From contig JBATKF010000505.1 in the NCBI GenBank assembly GCA_049669185.1, forward strand, positions 1 to 64,000: a DNA stretch of 64,000 nucleotides, in the 5' to 3' direction. Below are positions 15,797-24,371 of this stretch, one piece after another. A program made the position numbers and the translations under genes. This DNA comes from Thiosocius sp049669185. Lineage in GTDB: Bacteria; Pseudomonadota; Gammaproteobacteria; Chromatiales; Chromatiaceae. The first letter of the stretch is position 1. Every line of letters begins with the position of its first letter. The notes under the pieces are model-generated. The model made no database searches, had not been told where the DNA came from, and was given only the letters and a program-made list of their open reading frames with translations.

Positions 15797-18697
15797 TTAC
15801 TTGCCGCGGGTCTTGAACCTGCCCGCAAAATACGCCTGCCATTTGCCCCGCTTGGCGTCCTGTCCGGGCGCGCGGCGCTGCGCCTGAAACTGCGGAGAGG
15901 TCGCGCGCGGTTCGCTGTCATCGGCCTTATAGACCTTCACCCGCACGTCGAACCACGCCGCCTGCCCGGTGACGGGATCCGAATTGGAGAGCTCGGATCC
16001 CGCCTCACCGGCGGGCAGTTCCTCTGCGATGATGTGGTTGAGCAGGAAACCCTTTTGCGCCTCATTGGCCCTGGGCTCAAGCCCCCAGGCGCCCGCCGCC
16101 TTGCCGATGGCGTTCCAGGTCCAAACCGTGCCCGGTTCGACCGATTCGGAAAAACGCGCCATACAGCGGACCTTGCCGTGCGGTGACTCGACCCAGACCC
16201 AGTCGCCGTCGTTAAAGCCCTGTGCGGCACCCAAGCGGGGACTGACGAACAGATAATTGTGGGTGTGGATCTGGCGCAGCCAGGCGTTTTGGCTGTCCCA
16301 GGAGTGATACATGGCCATCGGCCGCTGGGTGAGCGCATTCAGCGGATACTCATGGGTATCGACCAACGCCGACTCCAGCGTCTCGTGATAGAACGGCAGC
16401 GGATCGAAGTAAGTCTCGACCCGCTTGGCCAGGCGCTGGGGCGGCTGTTTTCCGGGCCGCCTGCCCTGCGCCGCGAGGCGGAATTTCTGCAGTACCTCGG
16501 AGTAGATATGGACGTTGATGGGCTCTGCATAGCGCGTCATGCCATGCGCGCGGGCCCATTCGAGATAGCCCTTGTTCCAGTTGCGCATGTACTGATAAGA
16601 CTTCGGCAGCTCGTAGTGGAACACACAGTTGTTGTTGGCATACATCTCCCACTGGCGCGGGTTCGGCTCGCCCTTGAGAAACTTCTCGCCACCCTTGCCC
16701 CGCCAGCCCGACAGGAAGCCGATACCGGAGCCCGGCGAGGTCTCGTAATTGATAATGAAATCGGGATAGTCGCGAAACTTGCGCGCCCCCGCATCATCGA
16801 CGAAGGCCGGCAGCTTCAGCCGCGTGCCCAGCTCGATCAGGACCTCTTGAAACGGCTTGCAATCCCCCTTCGGAGACACCACCGGGATGCGCACCGAATC
16901 CATCGGGCCGTCGAATTCGGAGATCGGCCGGTCGAGCATCGACAGCGCATCGTGGCGCTCCAGATAGGTGGTGTCGGGCAGCACCAGATCTGCGAATGCG
17001 ACGGTCTCCGACTGGAACGCATCGCAGACGACAATGAACGGGATCTTGTATTCGCCCGCCTCTTCCTTGTCCACCAGCATCTCGCGCACCTTGGCGGTGT
17101 TCATCGACGAGTTCCAGGCCATGTTCGCCATGAACAGCATCAGGGTGTCGATCTTGTAGGGATCGCCACGCCAGGCGTTAGTGATGACGTTGTGCATCAG
17201 GCCGTGTACCGAGAGCGGGTATTCCCAGGAGAACGCCTTGTCGATGCGCACCGGCTCGCCCTGTTCGTCGACGAACAGGTCATTCGGATCGGCCGGCCAG
17301 CCCAGCGGCATGCCCTCCAGTGGGGTATCCGGCTGCACGGCCTGCGGCCCCTTCGGCGGCTTCGGGCAGGGCGGGATCGGCCGCGGGAAGGGCGCCTTGT
17401 GGCGAAACCCACCGGGACGGTCGATGGTACCGAGCAGGGTCATCAATACACCCAGTGCGCGGATGGTCTGAAAGCCGTTGGAGTGTGCAGCCAGGCCGCG
17501 CATTGAATGAAAAGCGACCGGGTTGCCGATCACCGAGTCGTGTTCGCGCCCCCAGACGTCGGTCCACTGGATCGGCAGTTCGATCTTCTGGTCACGCGCG
17601 GTGACGCCCATTTCATGTGCAAGGCGTTGAATGGTGTCGACTGGGATACCGGTGATGCCCGCCGCCCACTCGGGCGTATACTCCGCGACCCGTTCCTTGA
17701 GCATCTGCAACGCGGTCTTGACCGGCTTGCCGTCGACCTCGTAGCTGCCCAGCAGATAAGGATCACAGCCGCCGCAGCGCACGTCGACCGGGCCGTTGGT
17801 ATTGCGGTCCCACCAAACTTTGTTCTGAGGGTCGAAACAACCCTCTTCGACCGGCCTGTCGGTGCGCAGAAACATACCGTAGTCGTTCGACGCAGTATCC
17901 AGGTTCACCAGTTCAGCGGCGTTGGTGTAATCGACCAGGAAGTCGCGATCGTACAGGCCCTGTTTGATGATCTCGTGGGTGATCGCCAGCAGCAGCGCGC
18001 CATCGGTCCCGGGCTTGATGGGTACCCATTCGTCCGCGATCGCCGAATACCCGGTGCGCACTGGATTGATGGAGATGAAGCGGCCGCCACGGCGCTTGAA
18101 CTTGGCGATTGCGATCTTCAGCGGGTTGGAGTGATGATCTTCGGCAGTGCCGATCATCACGAACAGCTTGGCGCGATCCAGATCGGGTCCACCGAACTCC
18201 CAGAAGGATCCGCCGATGGTGTAGATCAACCCAGCCGCCATATTCACGGAGCAGAAGCCACCGTGTGCAGCGTAGTTCGGTGTGCCGAACTGCTTCGCGA
18301 ACATCCCGGTCAGCGCCTGCATCTGGTCGCGGCCGGTGAACAGCGCAAATTTCTTGGGATCTTCGGCACGCAGCTTGGTCAGGCGTTGCTGCAGGATCTC
18401 GAAAACCTCCTCCCAGGTGATCTCCTCGAAGTCTGAGTCGCCGCGTGCGCCACCGCTGCGACGTCGCAGCGGCTTGGTCAGCCGCGCGGGCGAATATTGC
18501 TTCATGATCCCCGAGGCGCCCTTGGCGCAGATCACGCCCTTATTCAGGGGGTGGTCGGGGTTCCCCTCTATATGACGAATCTCGCCGTCGCGCAGGGTGA
18601 CGCGGATCCCGCAGCGGCAGGCGCACATATAGCAGGTCGTGTTCTTGACCTCCTTGCGGCCTGTCTCGGCGTCATTGGCAAGTAGGGGGTCCAACAT
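15797..18697 (-). CDS. soeA: Sulfite-oxidising complex molybdopterin subunit SoeA
   Basis: This 966-residue complex iron-sulfur molybdoenzyme has the N-terminal [4Fe-4S] ligands C22-x2-C25-x3-C29-x27-C57, followed by molybdopterin-guanine-dinucleotide domains and a C-terminal molydopterin-binding barrel (about 800-920). There is no twin-arginine signal, so it should stay in the cytoplasm, as known for Allochromatium SoeABC, which oxidises sulfite to sulfate and reduces quinone. Order and sizes (966-240-330) match that system. Alternatives are polysulfide or thiosulfate reductase, but those catalytic subunits normally carry a Tat signal. An AT-richer stretch upstream (18720-18780) probably holds the promoter. 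Confidence 0.85.
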   Translation of the reverse strand: MLDPLLANDAETGRKEVKNTTCYMCACRCGIRVTLRDGEIRHIEGNPDHPLNKGVICAKGASGIMKQYSPARLTKPLRRRSGGARGDSDFEEITWEEVFEILQQRLTKLRAEDPKKFALFTGRDQMQALTGMFAKQFGTPNYAAHGGFCSVNMAAGLIYTIGGSFWEFGGPDLDRAKLFVMIGTAEDHHSNPLKIAIAKFKRRGGRFISINPVRTGYSAIADEWVPIKPGTDGALLLAITHEIIKQGLYDRDFLVDYTNAAELVNLDTASNDYGMFLRTDRPVEEGCFDPQNKVWWDRNTNGPVDVRCGGCDPYLLGSYEVDGKPVKTALQMLKERVAEYTPEWAAGITGIPVDTIQRLAHEMGVTARDQKIELPIQWTDVWGREHDSVIGNPVAFHSMRGLAAHSNGFQTIRALGVLMTLLGTIDRPGGFRHKAPFPRPIPPCPKPPKGPQAVQPDTPLEGMPLGWPADPNDLFVDEQGEPVRIDKAFSWEYPLSVHGLMHNVITNAWRGDPYKIDTLMLFMANMAWNSSMNTAKVREMLVDKEEAGEYKIPFIVVCDAFQSETVAFADLVLPDTTYLERHDALSMLDRPISEFDGPMDSVRIPVVSPKGDCKPFQEVLIELGTRLKLPAFVDDAGARKFRDYPDFIINYETSPGSGIGFLSGWRGKGGEKFLKGEPNPRQWEMYANNNCVFHYELPKSYQYMRNWNKGYLEWARAHGMTRYAEPINVHIYSEVLQKFRLAAQGRRPGKQPPQRLAKRVETYFDPLPFYHETLESALVDTHEYPLNALTQRPMAMYHSWDSQNAWLRQIHTHNYLFVSPRLGAAQGFNDGDWVWVESPHGKVRCMARFSESVEPGTVWTWNAIGKAAGAWGLEPRANEAQKGFLLNHIIAEELPAGEAGSELSNSDPVTGQAAWFDVRVKVYKADDSEPRATSPQFQAQRRAPGQDAKRGKWQAYFAGRFKTRGK

Positions 18698-18935
18698 GGC
18701 TTAGGCCTTCGCGCGAGCGCGTCGAGTCTACAAATCTGAAAACGCTAATACACTAATCTTAGCGCGGGTCGATAGCAATTTACCGGCGGCCCGTTAAGGA
18801 CAGCTTGGTAGCCACTCACTAAACCGACAAGGCCGCGAGGCGGGAAACATCAGGAGATCGGTGGGCTTGCAGTAGGCAGCTAAACAGTTGTCTGCGCAGA
18901 AAGCCAGCGGCGCGCTGGTCGCGTGTTCAGTACGT

Positions 18936-19373
18936 TCAGTATTGGAGTTGGCGGACGATCTCGTAGCCGTGCTGATCGGGCTTCCAGCCCCAGAAGTAGG
19001 CCTGCAGATCGCGCACCGCATCGAACTCGGCATTCCGGTAGGAACTGCTGCTGAAGCCGCAGCCCATCGCCGAGCGGTCACGACCACGTATGTCCTTGAA
19101 TTCGCTGCGGATCACGACGACATAGGCGTGCGGGAGATCGGTGAGATTCTGCGCACGCATCACGTCGAGATGCTTTTTATAGTCACCATAACCCTTCACG
19201 CGCAATTCAGCCTCGGCCCTCTCCTGGGCCTCCGCTGGGTGTGCTGTGCCGAACACAAGCGCGTAATCGAGCGTCTTTCCCTCGAACTTGGCCATCACGC
19301 AGGCCGCGCCGCCGGCGTGCGCGGCGCTGCCGAGCACGGCGAGGAGGAACAGCAGCAGGGCTATGAGACGCAT
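18936..19373 (-). CDS. Small secreted protein of unknown function
   Basis: The 145-residue precursor starts with a clear signal peptide (about 1-20, MRLIALLLFLLAVLGSAAHA). The mature part has two cysteines (near 25 and 105) that may form a disulfide, and an aromatic, charged C-terminus (YFWGWKPDQHGYEIV). I do not recognise a named family; the SMGCGFSSSSYRNAE stretch is loosely like small DUF4189-type periplasmic proteins, which is only an impression. It lies downstream of no obvious partner, with the soeA promoter region on one side and a gap containing a solo repeat end on the other. Confidence 0.65.
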   Translation of the reverse strand: MRLIALLLFLLAVLGSAAHAGGAACVMAKFEGKTLDYALVFGTAHPAEAQERAEAELRVKGYGDYKKHLDVMRAQNLTDLPHAYVVVIRSEFKDIRGRDRSAMGCGFSSSSYRNAEFDAVRDLQAYFWGWKPDQHGYEIVRQLQY

Positions 19374-19461
19374 GGGATCCGTAGCTATGGCAGCACTTAC
19401 CCCTGAGAAGCGTCACGGGTGGTCGTTCCTTTAGTCGGCTAGAGACGGGTAATCGGGACAC

Positions 19462-19480
19462 TAGCCTGGAAATCTCACCG
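19462..19480 (+). repeat. Solo copy of the MITE terminal repeat
   Basis: TAGCCTGGAAATCTCACCG repeats the terminal sequence of the element at 315-568 (16 bases identical to 315-330, and the right end shares TAGCC too). No matching inverted end was found nearby, so this is a truncated element or an isolated end. It lies in the gap between two divergently transcribed secreted-protein genes. Confidence 0.6.
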
Positions 19481-19658
19481 ATTCCCTGCGGCGGCCTTGC
19501 GGGCGAATCTGGACGAAGAAGAGCTATCTGTCTAGGTTTTGACGATGCCTGAACAGGAAATTCCGCGAGATATGCCCCATTTATCTTAAGGTTGCAGAAC
19601 TATTGTCGCGATTATGCGGACAGAGCAGACGATACTTTCGCAAAAGGAGACTCCGCAA

Positions 19659-20222
19659 ATGACCGACCGAAAATCCAAAAACCTGACTTCCCTTACGGCG
19701 GTACTTGGACTGGCGATGGCGCTCGGTCCGTTGACAGCGCTGACGATGGGCGATCGCTTCGCCGACAAAGACACGACAGTCGTTCCGATGGCTGCCAACG
19801 ACTCGGCCCGCGGCGCCCCCTACGCCGGGACCGACAAGAGCGTGATGGACATCGTTCAGGGCGCCGGCACTTATGAGGCCTTCGAGGCCGCGCTGACGGC
19901 TGCTGACCTGGAGAGTCTGCTGGGCGGTGAAGGGCCCTACACGGTCTTTCTGCCAACCAACGAGGCGTTCGAACGCCTGAGTGCCTCACAGTCGAAACGG
20001 CTCGAGACCGATCCCGACGGCCTGCGTGATCTACTGGAGGCGCACATCGTGCCCGGGCGCCTGTCGATCACCGACCTGATGGGCGAAGGGGAACTGCGCG
20101 CGCTGAACGGAAACCAAATTGCTCTGGGTGGGCAGCGCGGGCTCAAGGCGAATCACGCCGACGTGATCGTGACCGAAGTCGCCGACAACGGCGTCGTGCA
20201 CGTGATCGACGCCGTTCTTTGA
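19659..20222 (+). CDS. Secreted fasciclin (FAS1) domain protein
   Basis: This 187-residue protein has an N-terminal hydrophobic signal segment (about 11-30) and one FAS1 domain (about 62-187). The hallmarks are YTVFLPTNEAFERL, LLEAHIVPGRL and the C-terminal NGVVHVIDAVL. FAS1 domains mediate adhesion or protein binding outside the cytoplasm. The ATG at 19659 is chosen because AAAAGGAGA precedes it; an upstream start at 19614 lacks a site. It is a single-gene unit, converging with an unrecognised secreted protein across a stem-loop. Confidence 0.88.
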   Translation: MTDRKSKNLTSLTAVLGLAMALGPLTALTMGDRFADKDTTVVPMAANDSARGAPYAGTDKSVMDIVQGAGTYEAFEAALTAADLESLLGGEGPYTVFLPTNEAFERLSASQSKRLETDPDGLRDLLEAHIVPGRLSITDLMGEGELRALNGNQIALGGQRGLKANHADVIVTEVADNGVVHVIDAVL

Positions 20223-20255
20223 GTCGCGGCCGCTGTTCGTCGCCAGAGGTTGCGG

Positions 20256-20303
20256 GATCGGGGTCGGCCGGCATCGCCCTGCGGCATGCGGCCGACGCCG
20301 ATC
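20256..20303. terminator. Large stem-loop between convergent genes
   Basis: A 15-bp inverted repeat with one mismatch (20256-20270 and 20289-20303) lies between the fasciclin gene and the end of the next minus-strand gene, whose stop codon starts at 20304. The position suggests a bidirectional terminator, but there is no U-tract. Confidence 0.5.
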
Positions 20304-21599
20304 TCACTCCAAGGTTATCTCCACGCTCGCGCCCGAACTGATCCGGGCGAGGCCGACGTCCAGTTCGTTCAGCAGCGTATTGAACACCGCGCTGGCTATG
20401 CGTGAGACACTGAGCGAAGCCTGCGTCCCGAAGCCTGGAATCTCAAGGCCGGGCGGCCGTTCTACATCGGGGATGAGGAAATCACTGCTGCCTTGATCGA
20501 TGATGTTTTTCATCCGCGAGATGAGACTGCCCGGGATAATTCCGGCGCCGTCATCGGCAAAACGGCAGTCGATGACCACCGATGCCGATGACGTGGCTGC
20601 GCTGAGGTTGGCGATGACTTCACCGGTGCCAGTACCGCCCACCCACTTCAGAACCAGCGGGTTGGATGCATCGTGAGTACTGGATCCAGAGACAGCGGGC
20701 TGAACGAGAGTCAACGCCGGGGGTGCCGCGACCGACACCCGAAACCCGCTCAACTGGCTTCCACCGTCTCCTTCGAAGGCGTAGGTTTCACCACCGCGAT
20801 ACACGCTGGGAGCCAAGTCAGGCGCGGAGTAGACGACATATCCGGAACTGGCGGCGCTGCCGTCCTTGGGGAGCACCACGGAACTGCCGGGCGACATTAG
20901 ATGTAATGCGTTCCCGGCATCGAGCGTCAACACATCCAACTCCGGGATCGCGCTGAGATCGATGGGGATCTCGTTGAGCACGCATTCATTGATGTTGGGG
21001 ACCGTCCCGAGATAAGAACCCACCAGATCCTCGAGATTCCCAGAGACATCGAGGAACACGCCGTCAGCCATAACATCGATACCCGCGAAGCTCTGCTGCC
21101 GTTCGAAGTTTAAGGCGCCGTACCTAGTCCCATTGCCGCCCGATGCCTCATCGACAACACTGAAAGGAACGACTTTGACATCGATGAACTTCAGCGTCCC
21201 TGGCTCAGTGAGCGCCACGGCGGCATTCCAGGTGCCGGGGGTGAGGCCACCTGGCACCTGCGCGGCATCGAAGACGAAGGTCGCGGGAAAAGTGAAACCC
21301 GCCGGTAGCGTCAGGTTGCTGAACCAAGGCTGGAGCCTGGTATTCCAATCCGGAAACTCGTAGATCTTGCCGCTGGGGGCAATCAGGCCAACATGCACAT
21401 CGACATCCTTTCGCTCCGAGCTGAAGCCCGAGACCGAAATTGGCTGGCTAACCCCACTGGCATAGGGTAAAAAATATTCCCCGACGAATACGCCGATCTT
21501 TGTGGCTGCGCTGGCTGACGAAGCCGAGACCCCCGCAGCAATCACGATGGCAAACAAACGACGTGCCAGGAAGCGAATTCCGGTGCATGGTGTTCTCAT
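20304..21599 (-). CDS. Secreted protein of unknown function, 431 residues
   Basis: A signal peptide (about 1-31, ending ASSASA before ATK) is followed by a mature region with no recognised catalytic motif. It is rich in Val, Ser, Gly and Pro and reads like stacked beta-sandwich modules: an early VHVGLIAPSGKIYEF to NAAVALTEPG part, and a second SGYVVYSAPDL to FRVSVAAPPALTLVQP part. Only a few cysteines are present (ECVLNE, VIDCRF). It may be a surface or periplasmic structural protein. No neighbour suggests its job. The start is the ATG at 21599. Confidence 0.65.
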   Translation of the reverse strand: MRTPCTGIRFLARRLFAIVIAAGVSASSASAATKIGVFVGEYFLPYASGVSQPISVSGFSSERKDVDVHVGLIAPSGKIYEFPDWNTRLQPWFSNLTLPAGFTFPATFVFDAAQVPGGLTPGTWNAAVALTEPGTLKFIDVKVVPFSVVDEASGGNGTRYGALNFERQQSFAGIDVMADGVFLDVSGNLEDLVGSYLGTVPNINECVLNEIPIDLSAIPELDVLTLDAGNALHLMSPGSSVVLPKDGSAASSGYVVYSAPDLAPSVYRGGETYAFEGDGGSQLSGFRVSVAAPPALTLVQPAVSGSSTHDASNPLVLKWVGGTGTGEVIANLSAATSSASVVIDCRFADDGAGIIPGSLISRMKNIIDQGSSDFLIPDVERPPGLEIPGFGTQASLSVSRIASAVFNTLLNELDVGLARISSGASVEITLE

Positions 21600-21692
21600 A
21601 TGAATGGCTCCTGTTTTGCTAGACGTCTACCGACACAAGGTAACTGAATCGGCCCCGAGTTGTCATGCGATGGGCAGCCCTGCGCTACCCGC

Positions 21693-21729
21693 GGCGGATA
21701 GGCCTTTAAAGCCTATCCGCCGGGTTTTT
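21693..21729 (+). terminator. Rho-independent terminator (plus strand)
   Basis: A perfect 11-bp stem, GGCGGATAGGC/GCCTATCCGCC, with a CTTTAAA loop (21693-21721), is followed by GGGTTTTTC. It reads on the plus strand, yet no plus-strand gene ends upstream; the preceding gene is on the minus strand. It may end a short leader or small RNA, or act as an attenuator ahead of the glycerophosphodiesterase gene at 21786. Confidence 0.75.
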
Positions 21730-21785
21730 CAGAGACCGCGCCATAGGGATTTCTGGATACACATCGCCCATGTGCGAGGACTTTT

Positions 21786-22544
21786 GTGGAAAGCCGGCTG
21801 ATCGCTCACCGTGGCGAACCCGCACACTGGCCAGAGAACTCGTTGAAGGGGTTCCGCGCCGTGCTCGCGGCGGGGGCTTGTTATGTCGAGACGGACGTAC
21901 AGATCACGGCCGACGGCGTCGCGGTGTTAAGTCACGATGACTCATTGCTGAAGATGACAGGCCATGACATGGCCATCACCAAGACGACGTTGGCGGACAT
22001 CCTCGAGTTACCAAGCGGTTGCCCCGAGCGCTACGGCAACCGCTTTGCCGACGAACGGATCGCCACCCTCGGCGAACTCGCCGCGCTACTCGCTCAGTGG
22101 CCGAAGGCACGCGCGTTCATTGAGCTGAAATCCGACGGCATCATGGCGTTCGGTGTGAGGCCCGCGGTCGATCTCATGCTGGACGCAAGCGCCGGGGCGA
22201 GCGCGCAATGCATTCCCATTTCATTCGAGTATCCGGCGCTGCAATACCTCCGCACCCGGACTGAACTGTCGATCGGCTGGGTACTGCCCGCGTGGAACCG
22301 GGCCAACCACCGGCTCGCCGATGCGCTTGCACCGGAATACCTGTTCGTGAACCGCAGACACCTTCCCCGACCGAGCGAACCGCTCTGGTCGGGTCCCTGG
22401 CGCTGGGTGGCATACACGGCGAATCAAACCACCGACATTCGCCGCCTTCTGACGCGCGGCTTCGACATGATCGAGACCGACGATTTCCGCCGGGTGGTGC
22501 GCGAGCTACAGGCTAACCCCCACCGCGGTGGAAGCCACGATTGA
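21786..22544 (+). CDS. ugpQ: Glycerophosphodiester phosphodiesterase (UgpQ-like, cytoplasmic)
   Basis: The 252-residue GDPD-fold protein has the family motifs: IAHRGEPAHWPENSLKGF (catalytic H and the PEN motif), ETDVQITADGVAVLSHD (E-x-D metal site and the second catalytic His), and IELKSD. It hydrolyses glycerophosphodiesters to glycerol-3-phosphate and an alcohol. No signal peptide is visible, so it resembles cytoplasmic UgpQ rather than periplasmic GlpQ. The GTG at 21786 places the HRG motif at the expected position. It lies 57 bp after a plus-strand terminator, and its 3' end overlaps the opposite-strand AOR-operon gene by 32 bp. Confidence 0.9.
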   Translation: MESRLIAHRGEPAHWPENSLKGFRAVLAAGACYVETDVQITADGVAVLSHDDSLLKMTGHDMAITKTTLADILELPSGCPERYGNRFADERIATLGELAALLAQWPKARAFIELKSDGIMAFGVRPAVDLMLDASAGASAQCIPISFEYPALQYLRTRTELSIGWVLPAWNRANHRLADALAPEYLFVNRRHLPRPSEPLWSGPWRWVAYTANQTTDIRRLLTRGFDMIETDDFRRVVRELQANPHRGGSHD

Positions 22545-22818
22545 AGCGGTGCAGAAACTCGCCAACGCGTTCCGAATGCGTATTGCCCAGGTCGATAGTG
22601 ACCGCGAGCACAGGAAGGCTCAGGGCGCCGATCGCGCGATCCGCCCGCGGTTCGATATGGATCTCAGTCACCAGCGATCCATCGGCCGCGATGACCCGCC
22701 AGTGATGCGGTCCGCCGCTGACCCGCCAGTCGCGCATCGCCGCTGGCAGCACGGCGTTGAACTCTTCGACGCTGTAACCCATCTCGCGGAAAACTATCCC
22801 GCCCTGGCGATCGCTCAC
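22513..22818 (-). CDS. Unrecognised 101-residue protein, last gene of the aldehyde oxidoreductase operon
   Basis: The GTG start at 22818 overlaps the stop of the MoaD-like gene (GTGA), so translation is probably coupled. The product has no signal or membrane segment. Visible features are YSVEEFNAVLPAAM, WRVSGGPHHWRVIAADG, an IGALSLPVLAVTIDL hydrophobic core, and a basic FNRGFHRGGG tail. I do not recognise a family. Its position after the AOR, reductase and MoaD-like genes fits a maturation or tungsten-cofactor role like the accessory gene aorE known in Aromatoleum AOR clusters, but homology to that is not shown here. The 3' end overlaps ugpQ by 32 bp on the opposite strand. Confidence 0.7.
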   Translation of the reverse strand: MSDRQGGIVFREMGYSVEEFNAVLPAAMRDWRVSGGPHHWRVIAADGSLVTEIHIEPRADRAIGALSLPVLAVTIDLGNTHSERVGEFLHRFNRGFHRGGG

Positions 22819-23066
22819 CCGCCGGCCACCGGCGGCCAGACCGCAATGACATCGCCGTCCTCCAGCGCGGTCTGCGCGCGCTGCGCCCGATCTAGGAAGA
22901 CGCCATTGCGCAACACCAGGTGCGCGTGCTCCACGGGCACCCGGTAGCGATTCAGCAGCTGGATCGCCGTCGTCCCGGCCGGCACCTCGGCCCGCACCCG
23001 GTGCCGCTCGGCCTCGGGCGGCAGGTGCTTCATCAGCGAGGCATACAACTCCAGCTGAACCCGCAT
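22815..23066 (-). CDS. MoaD/ThiS-like sulfur-carrier protein of the AOR operon (AorD-like)
   Basis: At 83 residues it has a beta-grasp ubiquitin-like fold: N-terminal VQLELYASLMKHLP, central LVLRNGVFLDR, EDGDVIAVWPPVAGG at the end. The terminal Gly-Gly is the thiocarboxylate-forming tail of MoaD proteins, which donate sulfur to make molybdopterin. Its place in an AOR operon suggests a dedicated carrier for the tungstopterin cofactor. It begins 6 bp after the flavoprotein gene ends and overlaps the next gene by 4 bp. Confidence 0.88.
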   Translation of the reverse strand: MRVQLELYASLMKHLPPEAERHRVRAEVPAGTTAIQLLNRYRVPVEHAHLVLRNGVFLDRAQRAQTALEDGDVIAVWPPVAGG

Positions 23067-23072
23067 GCGGTT

Positions 23073-24302
23073 TCAGATGACCTGGGTCGTCGACAGATAG
23101 GCCTCGACCAGTCGGGTCGGGTCGCGCATCAGGCGTTGCTTCCAGATACCCAGCGGCGTGCGGCGCTGGATCAGGCCACGCAACACGCCGACGTGCTGGT
23201 AGAGCCCGACTGCATTCGCGCCGATCAGGCGGTCTTCCTGGAACTGCAGTGACAGGTAGCGATAGTCGTCCGGCGCATAGAGTTCGGCCTGGTCGCCGCC
23301 GTCCACGCCCTCCCAGCGACCGAACGAGCACGAAAGCAGACCCAGGGTATCGAGGACGTTCATATTCACCGAGCCCTCGTATTGCGCATTCCGTCCGCTC
23401 ATGTTGACCGCCGCCAGATGGCCGTGGTCGGACGCGGTCGGCTGGATCGCGTGCACGGCATAGTCACCGGTACAGAAGTCGAGACCCTGGGCGACGTCGC
23501 CCGCGGCATAGATGTCCTCGACGCTGGTGCGAAAATGGCGGTCGATCAGCACGCCCTGGTCGATTCTCACTCCGCTGCCGTCGAGGAAGGCCACGTTGGG
23601 TCGCACACCGGTCGCGGTGATGACCAGATCGGCCGGGACCAGGCTGCCGTCGCCCAGCCGCACGCCCTCAGTATCGATGGCCTCGACCGCGACCCCGGTG
23701 TGCACGCTGACACCCTTGGACTCGCACCAGCGCTGCAACAGACCGCCGGCCTCGGGCCCCATCATCCGCGGCACCATGCGCTGCCCCTGTTCGACGACGG
23801 TTAGCGCCACTCCCCGCTGCGCCAGCGCTTCGAGGATGATGCTGCCGATGAAGCCGGCGCCGATCAGCGCCACTCGGCTGCCGGAGGCGGCGAGTGACTG
23901 GATCGCGCGCGCGTCGGCCAGCGTCCAGCAGCTCGACACATTTTCGCCGTCGATACCGGGTATCGGCGGCCGCGCCGGGCGCGAGCCGCTGGCGATCAGC
24001 AGCCTGTCGTAGCCCAGTTTCTCGCCGTCCTCCAGGACCACCTGGTGCGCCGCCGGGTCGACGCGCGCCACCCGCCCCTGGGAGACATCGATCCTGTGCG
24101 CGGCGAAGTGATCCGCTGCGTCGCGCAGGTGGGTACCCTGCTCGTCGATGTTGCCCATCAACAGGTAGGGGATCGCCATGCGCGAATAGGGCGCCTCCGG
24201 TTCGTCGCCGACGATCCGGATGGCGGCATGGTCATCCAGTTTGCGCAGCTGCTCGGCCGCGTTCACCCCGGCCGGGCCTGCACCGACGATCAGGTACCGC
24301 AT
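23073..24302 (-). CDS. aorC: FAD-dependent pyridine nucleotide-disulfide oxidoreductase (AorC-like reductase subunit)
   Basis: This 409-residue flavoprotein has an N-terminal FAD motif (YLIVGAGPAGVNAAEQLR), a central NAD-binding motif (RVALIGAGFIGSIILEAL), ATGVRPN and the FAD-contacting DIYAAGDVAQG. No redox-active CxxxxC is visible, so it resembles NADH:rubredoxin/ferredoxin reductase types. In AorABC it would couple the tungsten subunit and Fe-S subunit to NAD(P)H. The ATG at 24302 has GGAG upstream; the longer frame from 24359 adds a non-conserved basic leader. It follows aorB by 69 bp. Confidence 0.85.
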   Translation of the reverse strand: MRYLIVGAGPAGVNAAEQLRKLDDHAAIRIVGDEPEAPYSRMAIPYLLMGNIDEQGTHLRDAADHFAAHRIDVSQGRVARVDPAAHQVVLEDGEKLGYDRLLIASGSRPARPPIPGIDGENVSSCWTLADARAIQSLAASGSRVALIGAGFIGSIILEALAQRGVALTVVEQGQRMVPRMMGPEAGGLLQRWCESKGVSVHTGVAVEAIDTEGVRLGDGSLVPADLVITATGVRPNVAFLDGSGVRIDQGVLIDRHFRTSVEDIYAAGDVAQGLDFCTGDYAVHAIQPTASDHGHLAAVNMSGRNAQYEGSVNMNVLDTLGLLSCSFGRWEGVDGGDQAELYAPDDYRYLSLQFQEDRLIGANAVGLYQHVGVLRGLIQRRTPLGIWKQRLMRDPTRLVEAYLSTTQVI

Positions 24303-24371
24303 GGCTAAATCTCCGCGAAGGGAAAAAGACCGCCGCGCCCGACAAAGGCGCAGCGGCACACTGCCGATAGC

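Noticed and set aside
16259..18436. Two long plus-strand frames
   Set aside because: Both are antisense to soeA, which has complete catalytic motifs; they show no family features.
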